Both the position numbers and the translations under genes were made by a program. The notes beneath the pieces are model-generated. The model was not told the origin of the DNA and did not search any database. It worked only from the letters and a program-made list of their open reading frames with translations. Shown piece after piece: positions 5,914 to 11,676 of a DNA stretch of 11,676 bases; positions within the stretch are counted from its first letter, which is position 1; every line of letters begins with the position of its first letter. Origin of the DNA: Fidelibacterota bacterium (GTDB taxonomy: Bacteria; Fidelibacterota; UBA2242); NCBI GenBank assembly GCA_023133185.1, contig JAGLWX010000210.1:1-11676 (forward strand), given 5' to 3'.

Positions 5914-8106
5914 ATGAGAATCCTTATTGTTGACGATATTAAAATGAATCTCGAGCTGCTGGAGGCTTTGCTTGAAAAGAGCGGCTACGAGGTGGTATCG
6001 GCTATGAATGGTAAAGAAGCTCTTGAAAAACTTCATTCAGAACGTTTTGACATGATCATCTCCGATATATTAATGCCGGTGATGGATGGATTTCAGTTAT
6101 GCAGAGAGTGCAAAAGCAGTGCTAACTTAAAAATTATACCTTTTATATTCTATACCGCAACTTACACGGATAAGAAGGATGAGGAGTTTGCTCTGAGCAT
6201 GGGTGCAGAAAAGTATATCACCAAGCCGTTAGAGCAGGATGAGTTACTAAAGATTATAGAGAGCGTTATCAAGGATCACAGGGAAGGAGCGCTTGTTGCT
6301 CCGAAACCGAAAAGTCTTGTTGGGAGAGAGAAAGAGCATTTTAAGATCTACAGTGAGCGACTGGTTAATAAACTGGAAAAGAAGATGCTGGATATTGAAA
6401 AGGAAATTGATAAGCGTAAGCAGAAAGAGGAGCATATCAAACACTTGAATAATGTTCTTAAAGCCATCCGGAGTGTCAATCATTTGATTGTAACGGAGAA
6501 GGACAGAGATCGTCTTCTCCAGAAAGCTTGTGATGCTCTGATAGAGGCGCGGGAATACGATGCTGCCTGGATAGGATTCTTAGGAAATGATAAAACCTTT
6601 TCCATTGTCAAGGGTTCCGGTCTTAAAACAGAGGTGTCCTGCTTTATCAAACAGATGACGAGCGGTAATCATCCGAATTGCATTAAAAAAGCTCTTGCCC
6701 GAGAGGAGAAGTCCCTGATCATGGATAAATCCAGGGAGTGCGGGAAGTGTTTCTTTGAAGATGCATGTATCGGCAAAGAAGTCGCCGTTATCCATGTCAA
6801 GCATGCCGGAAGACTTTTAGGACTGCTTACAATATTACTGAAATCCGGTATTTCTGTTGACGATGAGGAGAGGATACTCTTACAGGAGGCGGCTGACGAT
6901 ATAGCGTTAGCACTTCATGATATGGAGATGGAAAAAGAGCGTAACCAAACGGAGGAGGAAGCCCGAAAGATGCATCAGGGCTTGGTTGAAGCTCATGAAA
7001 AATTACAGCGAGTATATGAAAGTGAGAAACAGCTCAGGGACAAATTAATTCAATCTGAGAAGCTGGCGTCTTTGGGGCAGATGGGCGCCAAGATAGCCCA
7101 TGAGATCAATAATCCGCTTACAGTCATTAGCGGCAGGGCGCAGCTATACCTTATGGAAGACTTAGATGAACAATTAAAAAAGACCTTTAATACAATTGTT
7201 CGGGAGTCAAATCGAATTAAATGCATCACTTCTGCTTATAGGAATCTTTCCAGACCTGCATTGCCGAAAAAGGAGTTGCTGGGTTTGAATGAAGTTCTTG
7301 AGGAAAGCGTGGAAAACCTGATTACGACCGGGGAAGTTAAACATTATAAAATACAGAAGAATTTTTATCCCGATCTTCCGGAAGTGATTGGAGACCGTGA
7401 TCGTTTGATCCAGGTTTTTCGCAATCTCATCGTAAATGCTTCACATGCCATGGCTGACAGTAAAGAAAAAATCCTCACGCTTCGATCCTCCGTTTCAAAG
7501 GATGGAAAATTTGCGGAGATTTCTATTCAGGATTCAGGTTCCGGAATTGAAAAGGAAAAACTTGATAAGATATTTGAAGTTTATTACACGACAAAAGCAG
7601 ATGGATTAGGAACCGGACTAGGGCTGGTTGTGGTGAAAGATATTATTGAAAAACAGCATAAGGGCAGAGTATTAGTCGAATCGGAAGTTGGCAAAGGGAC
7701 TACTTTTACAATTCAGTTGCCTTTAAAGACGAAGAGGAAGCAGAAGAAAATATTAATAGTCGAAGATGAAGCATATGTCAGGGAATTCTATATGACATTT
7801 TTCGAGGATAAGGGATTGGAGGTCTTTACAGCCGTAAATGGAAAAGAAGCGCTGGATAATTATGAAAAGATTCAACCGGATATTATCTTATCCGACATCG
7901 ATATGCCGGTTATGAATGGTTTTGAACTTGTTAAGGAAATAAAGTTAAAAAAGTACGACCAGAGCATAGTTCTTATGACCGGTTTATATTATGAGACTTC
8001 TGTCAAAGAGCAGCTTAAAAAAGCCAATATCCCGTTTTTCACCAAACCTGCCAATTTAAATGATGTATGGAAAATTGTAAGTGAAGAGTTGAAAAAGTCA
8101 TCCTGA
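5914..8106 (+). CDS. soluble hybrid histidine kinase (REC, GAF, HisKA, HATPase, REC)
   Basis: This 730-residue kinase has receivers at both ends and no membrane helix, so it should act in the cytoplasm. The N-terminal receiver (about 1-122) has D7 and D8, D51, T81 and K104. A coiled coil at about 145-180 leads to a GAF-type sensor at about 180-335 carrying five cysteines (C243, C256, C276, C279, C285). A second coiled coil at 340-385 precedes the HisKA box AHEINNPL with H396. The ATPase shows N504 and N508, D540 in DSGSGI, and GTGLGL at 566-571. The C-terminal receiver has E617 and D618, phosphoacceptor D661, T689 and K711. A GGGGGA ribosome-binding site precedes the ATG. The N-terminal receiver lets it take input from another kinase, fitting a relay with the neighbouring regulators. 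All catalytic positions are intact; the GAF ligand is unknown. Confidence 0.93.
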   Translation: MRILIVDDIKMNLELLEALLEKSGYEVVSAMNGKEALEKLHSERFDMIISDILMPVMDGFQLCRECKSSANLKIIPFIFYTATYTDKKDEEFALSMGAEKYITKPLEQDELLKIIESVIKDHREGALVAPKPKSLVGREKEHFKIYSERLVNKLEKKMLDIEKEIDKRKQKEEHIKHLNNVLKAIRSVNHLIVTEKDRDRLLQKACDALIEAREYDAAWIGFLGNDKTFSIVKGSGLKTEVSCFIKQMTSGNHPNCIKKALAREEKSLIMDKSRECGKCFFEDACIGKEVAVIHVKHAGRLLGLLTILLKSGISVDDEERILLQEAADDIALALHDMEMEKERNQTEEEARKMHQGLVEAHEKLQRVYESEKQLRDKLIQSEKLASLGQMGAKIAHEINNPLTVISGRAQLYLMEDLDEQLKKTFNTIVRESNRIKCITSAYRNLSRPALPKKELLGLNEVLEESVENLITTGEVKHYKIQKNFYPDLPEVIGDRDRLIQVFRNLIVNASHAMADSKEKILTLRSSVSKDGKFAEISIQDSGSGIEKEKLDKIFEVYYTTKADGLGTGLGLVVVKDIIEKQHKGRVLVESEVGKGTTFTIQLPLKTKRKQKKILIVEDEAYVREFYMTFFEDKGLEVFTAVNGKEALDNYEKIQPDIILSDIDMPVMNGFELVKEIKLKKYDQSIVLMTGLYYETSVKEQLKKANIPFFTKPANLNDVWKIVSEELKKSS

Positions 8107-8108
8107 GT

Positions 8109-8142
8109 TCATCCCTGCCCGACCGCAGGCGGGGAAGGATGA
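8109..8142 (+). terminator. hairpin just after the REC-GAF-kinase-REC gene
   Basis: TCATCC (8109-8114) pairs with GGATGA (8137-8142), and CCCG (8118-8121) with CGGG (8130-8133); an alternative inner stem is CCTGC/GCAGG. It starts three bases after the stop codon. No T-run follows, so it may be a repeat element or a transcript-stabilising stem rather than a classic terminator. Confidence 0.35.
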
Positions 8143-8169
8143 GTCCTCTACTAAAAACAGTAACACACT

Positions 8170-8207
8170 TCACCCTTCGATCCTACTCAGGGTGACATTG
8201 TTTTATT
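8170..8207 (+). terminator. putative intrinsic terminator
   Basis: TCACCCT (8170-8176) pairs perfectly with AGGGTGA (8189-8195) around a 12-base loop, followed by a T-rich CATTGTTTTATTT. Position after the last signalling gene fits transcription stop, although the T-tract is broken and sits a few bases from the stem. Confidence 0.45.
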
Positions 8208-8274
8208 TGTCTGATGGCAAGGCACCAGCAACCCTCGACCATCCTCAGCCTCAACCTTAACCTTAAAATATGTC

Positions 8275-8324
8275 AATCAAAAATCATCAATCTACAATCG
8301 TCAATCCGCAATCCAGCATCCAGT
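8275..8324. repeat. degenerate heptamer tandem repeat, block 1
   Basis: Seven-base units beginning AATC run in succession: AATCAAA, AATCATC, AATCTAC, AATCGTC, AATCCGC, then AATCCAGC (eight bases) and ATCCAGT. The first four bases are kept while the last three drift. Confidence 0.6.
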
Positions 8325-8417
8325 TGATCAAATGCACCTTGAAAAGGTAAAAAGAACAATTCTGAGTTGTGTCGATACATCAATTTCACCTTTTCAAGGT
8401 ATTCGCAAATTTGACAA
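8324..8417. repeat. imperfect inverted repeat, possible MITE- or REP-like element
   Basis: ACCTTGAAAAGGT (8336-8348) and ACCTTTTCAAGGT (8388-8400) are perfect 13-base inverted copies 39 bases apart. Each arm is also a small hairpin (ACCTT/AAGGT). The symmetry continues outward with gaps: TTGATCAAATGC (8324-8335) against GCAAATTTGACAA (8405-8417). The whole unit is about 94 bases and splits the two heptamer blocks. Confidence 0.5.
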
Positions 8418-8424
8418 TTCCAAC

Positions 8425-8438
8425 CACGATAAATCGTG
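8425..8438. repeat. short palindrome CACGAT/ATCGTG
   Basis: CACGAT and ATCGTG form a perfect six-base stem around AA. It lies next to the larger inverted repeat, between it and the second heptamer block, and may be part of the same REP-like unit. Confidence 0.4.
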
Positions 8439-8464
8439 ATTTCGCTTCGCTCCATATCCAGAAT

Positions 8465-8535
8465 CCAGTAACCAGCAACCAGTAACCAGCAACCAATGAC
8501 CAATGACCAATAACCAATCAACCAGTAACCAGCAA
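8465..8535. repeat. heptamer tandem repeat, block 2
   Basis: Ten head-to-tail units of the form CCARYRA are readable: CCAGTAA and CCAGCAA alternate twice, then CCAATGA twice, CCAATAA, an eight-base CCAATCAA, and CCAGTAA, CCAGCAA again. The higher-order pair CCAGTAA-CCAGCAA occurs three times. Short heptanucleotide tandem repeats of this kind (STRR) are known from cyanobacteria; a role is not established here. Confidence 0.75.
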
Positions 8536-8570
8536 ATCTATGCACTTTTCCTTGCCCTTTAATGGAAACT

Positions 8571-8598
8571 TTGATAGTTTCACCCCGCATGTTATGAT
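8571..8598 (+). promoter_or_regulatory. possible sigma-70-type promoter for the glycoside hydrolase
   Basis: TTGATA (8571-8576) and TATGAT (8593-8598) are separated by 16 bases; each matches the Escherichia coli consensus at five of six positions. Transcription would begin about 25-30 bases before the ATG at 8633. The host phylum may use other promoter elements, so this is tentative. Confidence 0.35.
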
Positions 8599-8632
8599 GT
8601 AAATATGCAGTATAAATGTTATTAGAAAACCC

Positions 8633-10057
8633 ATGATTATAAATCTCGTCATCTTCGTTGTCTTAGCAATAATCCTTCTGACCATCTGGTTTAATTACCG
8701 CCATAATGATGTAAAATGGAAAGAACATAAGATTGATGTTTCCGGCTTGCGTTTTCCTAAAGGATTTTTATGGGGCGCCACTACATCAGCGCATCAGGTT
8801 GAAGGAGGATGTGATCGGAACGACTGGGCGATATGGGAACGCTCCTATGATCTTAATGCCTATCCCCGAATAAAGAATGGGCAACGATCCGGCAAAGCGG
8901 CAGATCACTGGAACCGATTCCGCGGAGATATTGATCTGTTAAAGCAGATTGGAGCAAACGCATACCGTTTTTCCGTGGAGTGGAGCAAAGTGTGTCCCCA
9001 ACCCAATAAGTGGGACATAAGCGCCATTGACCATTATATTGATGTTTGTCAATATCTGCAGCATTCCGGTGTTACTCCCTTTATGACGCTTCATCATTTC
9101 ACGATCCCGGACTGGTTGTACGAACGGGGAGGATTTGAGAATCCCGATGCGATTCATTATTATACTGATTTTGTCGGTAAAGTGGCTGAGGCATTAGGTC
9201 CGTATGTAGATTACTGGGCGACATTTAACGAGCCGGTGGTATATGCAATGATGGGTTGGGTGTTTGGCAAATTCCCGCCCGGTAAAAAGGATCTATGTCT
9301 GGCTGCCAGGGTTTTGGCAAATATTCTACAGGCGCATCACCGGGCTTATCATATTCTTCACGAGATCGACCGGAGCGACGCCGACGGTGACGGCATTCCC
9401 TGTAGAGTCGGGATCGTTAATAGCATTCCGCTTTTTGATCCTGCCCGGAAATGGTGGCTGCCTGATTGGATTGTTGCTAAAATCCAGCATCGATTGTTCA
9501 ACCAATCTGTGCTTGATGCTTTCATCACGGAACGGTTTAAGTATAATCTTTGGAATGTAGTGAATTTCTCCCATGATATTCCGGGGCTTTCGAATACACT
9601 GGACTGGATAGGATTAAATTATTACACGCAATACCTTTGCCGCCTGGATCGGAAATCGGATTATCGTATGCGCACATATCCAAATCCGAAATTGCCGCAA
9701 ACCGATATGAATTGGGCAATTTATCCGGCAGGGTTATATAGATCGCTGCAGATGATCAGGTCTTTCGGTGTTCCGATCTATATTACCGAAAACGGAATTG
9801 CGACAGAGGATAGCGGATTACGTAAAGATTTTATACTTAAGCATATCGATGCAATGCACGAAGCTATGTTAGACGGAGTGGATGTCAGAGGCTATTTTTA
9901 CTGGTCGCTGATGGATAATTTTGAATGGGCGGAAGGGTTTGATAAGCGATTTGGACTGTATCATGTGGACTATGAAACGCAAAAGCGAACCCTGAAAGAT
10001 GGTTCGGAAATTTATAAAGAGTTGATTCAATCGGTTCAATATAAACAACATGATTGA
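8633..10057 (+). CDS. membrane-anchored family 1 glycoside hydrolase (beta-glycosidase)
   Basis: This retaining beta-glycosidase should cleave terminal beta-linked sugars from oligosaccharides or glycosides. The 474 residues start with one hydrophobic helix (about 3-20) followed by NYRH, so the enzyme is probably tethered to the inner membrane; most GH1 enzymes are soluble. The catalytic domain starts at about 40 (FPKGFLWGATTSAHQVEGG). H154-H155, the acid/base E200 in TFNEP, the nucleophile E386 in ITENG and W432 in NFEW are all present, so it should be active. DADGDG at about 249-254 resembles a calcium-binding loop. The ATG has only a weak ribosome-binding site, but no other in-frame ATG precedes the domain. 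The S9 peptidase follows after 16 bases. Sugar specificity cannot be told from sequence. Confidence 0.92.
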   Translation: MIINLVIFVVLAIILLTIWFNYRHNDVKWKEHKIDVSGLRFPKGFLWGATTSAHQVEGGCDRNDWAIWERSYDLNAYPRIKNGQRSGKAADHWNRFRGDIDLLKQIGANAYRFSVEWSKVCPQPNKWDISAIDHYIDVCQYLQHSGVTPFMTLHHFTIPDWLYERGGFENPDAIHYYTDFVGKVAEALGPYVDYWATFNEPVVYAMMGWVFGKFPPGKKDLCLAARVLANILQAHHRAYHILHEIDRSDADGDGIPCRVGIVNSIPLFDPARKWWLPDWIVAKIQHRLFNQSVLDAFITERFKYNLWNVVNFSHDIPGLSNTLDWIGLNYYTQYLCRLDRKSDYRMRTYPNPKLPQTDMNWAIYPAGLYRSLQMIRSFGVPIYITENGIATEDSGLRKDFILKHIDAMHEAMLDGVDVRGYFYWSLMDNFEWAEGFDKRFGLYHVDYETQKRTLKDGSEIYKELIQSVQYKQHD

Positions 10058-10073
10058 CTAAAGGAGAGTTGCT

Positions 10074-11676
10074 ATGAGATTCAAAACGGTGATGCTGGTT
10101 ATTATTATGATAATTGGAGTCGTGATGGGAAATGCTGTAGAAAAACGTGTCCTGACGTTTGATGATCTGGTGTCTTGCAAACGGTTAAGCGACCCGCAAT
10201 TTTCGCCCGATGGAAACTGGATTGCATTTGCAGTAAAGACTATGAATGAAGCAAAGAACAATAGTCATACGGATATTTATATTGTTTCACCCGATGGCAA
10301 GACATTACGCCAGTTCACCAATCAAGAAAGTTCCTGCTCGTCACCGCGATGGTCTCCTGACGGTCAACTAACTTTTCTGTCATCCGGTCAGATTTGGGTA
10401 CAGGGAATTAATGATCCCGACCCGAAGCAACTGACCACTCATTATTCGGGAGTGGAGAAGTTTGTCTGGTCGCCTGACGGTAAATATATTGCCTTCGCCA
10501 GCCGGGTTTATCCTGATTGTACCGATCAGGATTGCATTCAAATGAGAGATGAAGAAATCGAAAAGAGTGCCGTTAAAGTCCGTGTCTATGATGATTTAAT
10601 GTATCGCCACTGGAATGAGTGGTGGGACCATAAACGCTCCCATCTGTTTGTTTTGGATGTCGAAAGTAGTGTGTTCAAGGATGTAACTCCCGGCGATTAC
10701 GATGCTCCCCCGATTTCCTTATCCAGTGGTTTTACATTTTCGCCGGATTCCAGGTACCTGTTTTTTACCAGCAATCATGATAAGATGGTTGCTGCCAGTA
10801 CGAATAATGATGTCTGGCGTGTGCCGGTTGAGGGTGGCGAACTCGAACTTATCACAACAAAGTGCAAAGACCGTAATTTTAAAGGTAACGACAGTGATCC
10901 ACAATTTTCTCCCGATGGCAAATACCTGGCATTTTTGTCGATGAAACGGGTAGGCTTTGAAGCCGATAAACCGGATCTGTTCATTAAGAACATAAATCGC
11001 GGGAAATTTAAGAATCTCACTAAGGATAAGGACGTCAGGATCGATTCGTATCAATGGACGCCAGACGGGAAGTCGATTTTGCTTAAAATTGACGAAGAAG
11101 GACGTTATCAGATCAAACGTCTGGACATCAAATCCGGGAAAATGACGCCACTGGTAAAAGACGGCTATAATAAAAATATCAGTATCAGTCCTGATGGAAA
11201 ATCTTTTGCTTATCTCCATGAACGGACGACTATGCCTTTTGAGTTATATGTCGGTTCGACGGAAACCGGAGAATCTCAGCAATTGACCAAATTCAATGCG
11301 GAACTGCTTGCTGACGTTGACATGAACAGCATAGAAGATTTCTGGTTCGTGGGAGCGGGAGGCGCAAAAGTTCACGGCTTTATAGTGAAACCACCATTAT
11401 TTGATGCGGCGAAAACCTATCCGGCTGTGTTCTTTATTCACGGCGGTCCCCAGGGAGCCTGGCATGACGGCTGGCATTACCGCTGGAATATCCAGATGTG
11501 GGCGGCGCAGGGTTATGTTATGATCATGATCAATCCACGGGGCAGCACCGGTTACGGACAGAAATTTACCGATGAGATTTCCAAGGACTGGGGTGGTAAA
11601 GTATTTGAGGATTTAATTGCCGGACAGAAATATGTGTTAGAGACTTTCAAGTTCATCGATAAAAAGCGTATTGCCG
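10074..11676 (+). CDS. secreted S9 family peptidase, C-terminus outside window
   Basis: This prolyl-oligopeptidase-family enzyme resembles acylaminoacyl-peptidase/dipeptidyl-peptidase 5 (S9C), which trim short peptides. The frame is open for 534 codons to the edge. A signal peptide or anchor is seen at about 1-21, so it is probably exported. A beta-propeller follows, with blades marked by FSPDGNWIAF (43-52), WSPDGQL (93), WSPDGKYIAF (132), FSPDSRYLFF (222), FSPDGKYLAF (278), WTPDGKS (328) and ISPDGKSFAY (371). YRHWNEWWDHKRSHLFV (177-193) is typical of this subgroup. The alpha/beta-hydrolase part begins near 415 and shows the oxyanion-region HGGP (456-459) and NPRGSTGYG. The window ends at DKKRIA, a few residues before the expected GxSxGG serine motif, so the triad is not visible. 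GGAGAG supports the start, 16 bases after the hydrolase. Confidence 0.92.
   Translation, partial: MRFKTVMLVIIMIIGVVMGNAVEKRVLTFDDLVSCKRLSDPQFSPDGNWIAFAVKTMNEAKNNSHTDIYIVSPDGKTLRQFTNQESSCSSPRWSPDGQLTFLSSGQIWVQGINDPDPKQLTTHYSGVEKFVWSPDGKYIAFASRVYPDCTDQDCIQMRDEEIEKSAVKVRVYDDLMYRHWNEWWDHKRSHLFVLDVESSVFKDVTPGDYDAPPISLSSGFTFSPDSRYLFFTSNHDKMVAASTNNDVWRVPVEGGELELITTKCKDRNFKGNDSDPQFSPDGKYLAFLSMKRVGFEADKPDLFIKNINRGKFKNLTKDKDVRIDSYQWTPDGKSILLKIDEEGRYQIKRLDIKSGKMTPLVKDGYNKNISISPDGKSFAYLHERTTMPFELYVGSTETGESQQLTKFNAELLADVDMNSIEDFWFVGAGGAKVHGFIVKPPLFDAAKTYPAVFFIHGGPQGAWHDGWHYRWNIQMWAAQGYVMIMINPRGSTGYGQKFTDEISKDWGGKVFEDLIAGQKYVLETFKFIDKKRIA

Larger units (their letters stand above)
8107..8632. other. gene-free repeat-rich spacer
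   Basis: No convincing gene lies in these 526 bases. The spacer separates the signalling cluster from the hydrolase-peptidase pair. From left to right it holds two hairpins, a heptamer-periodic stretch, an imperfect inverted repeat, a short palindrome, a second heptamer array and a possible promoter, each listed separately. The pattern of mixed low-complexity repeats looks like a site where repeats accumulate rather than a single element. Confidence 0.7.

Noticed and set aside
8273..8590. 105-codon open frame on the minus strand in the spacer
   Set aside because: Most of its sequence is the heptamer and inverted repeats read as protein (repeated YW, LLV patterns); no domain, and its start overlaps the putative promoter of the hydrolase.
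8107..8632. CRISPR array
   Set aside because: The repeats are seven-base tandem units with no regular unique spacers.
10719..11219. 166-codon open frame on the minus strand
   Set aside because: It overlaps the S9 peptidase, whose propeller motifs are continuous on the plus strand; this is an antisense shadow.

Overview
The window looks like a piece of a Gram-negative bacterial chromosome of moderate-to-low GC, probably from an uncultured lineage. A periplasmic YfiR-type protein, hybrid kinases with several receiver domains, a large secreted S9 peptidase and repeat-rich spacers fit the FCB superphylum or a neighbouring candidate phylum (Calditrichota, KSB1, Ignavibacteria and similar). No rRNA or other taxonomic marker is present, so this placement is a weak inference.

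Layout. (1) 1-~876: right-hand part of an IS630-family insertion sequence, with its transposase on the minus strand running off the left edge. (2) ~873-1025: the last ~50 codons of a yfiR-like (DUF4154) gene, apparently cut by the IS. (3) 1043-5272: a tight three-gene block on the plus strand: a membrane hybrid histidine kinase with a CHASE8-like periplasmic domain and two receivers, a DivK-type single receiver, and a receiver/HD-GYP protein predicted to degrade cyclic di-GMP. (4) 5470-8106: a second block with a single receiver and a soluble REC-GAF-kinase-REC protein. (5) 8107-8632: a 526-base gene-free spacer holding two hairpins, heptamer tandem repeats, an imperfect inverted repeat and a possible promoter. 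(6) 8633-10057: a membrane-anchored family 1 glycoside hydrolase. (7) 10074 to the right edge: a secreted S9 peptidase, cut by the window just before its catalytic serine.

How it may work together. Seven receiver domains and two kinases lie next to each other with no DNA-binding output domain. The only recognisable effector is the HD-GYP phosphodiesterase, so the cluster reads as a phosphorelay controlling cyclic di-GMP. In the YfiBNR system, YfiR restrains a CHASE8-type membrane diguanylate cyclase from the periplasm. Here the yfiR-like gene sits directly before a CHASE8-like histidine kinase instead, and the IS has removed most of it. This suggests a YfiR-gated phosphorelay in which the brake is lost in this strain. 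The hydrolase and peptidase form a separate two-gene unit with no evident link to the signalling genes.
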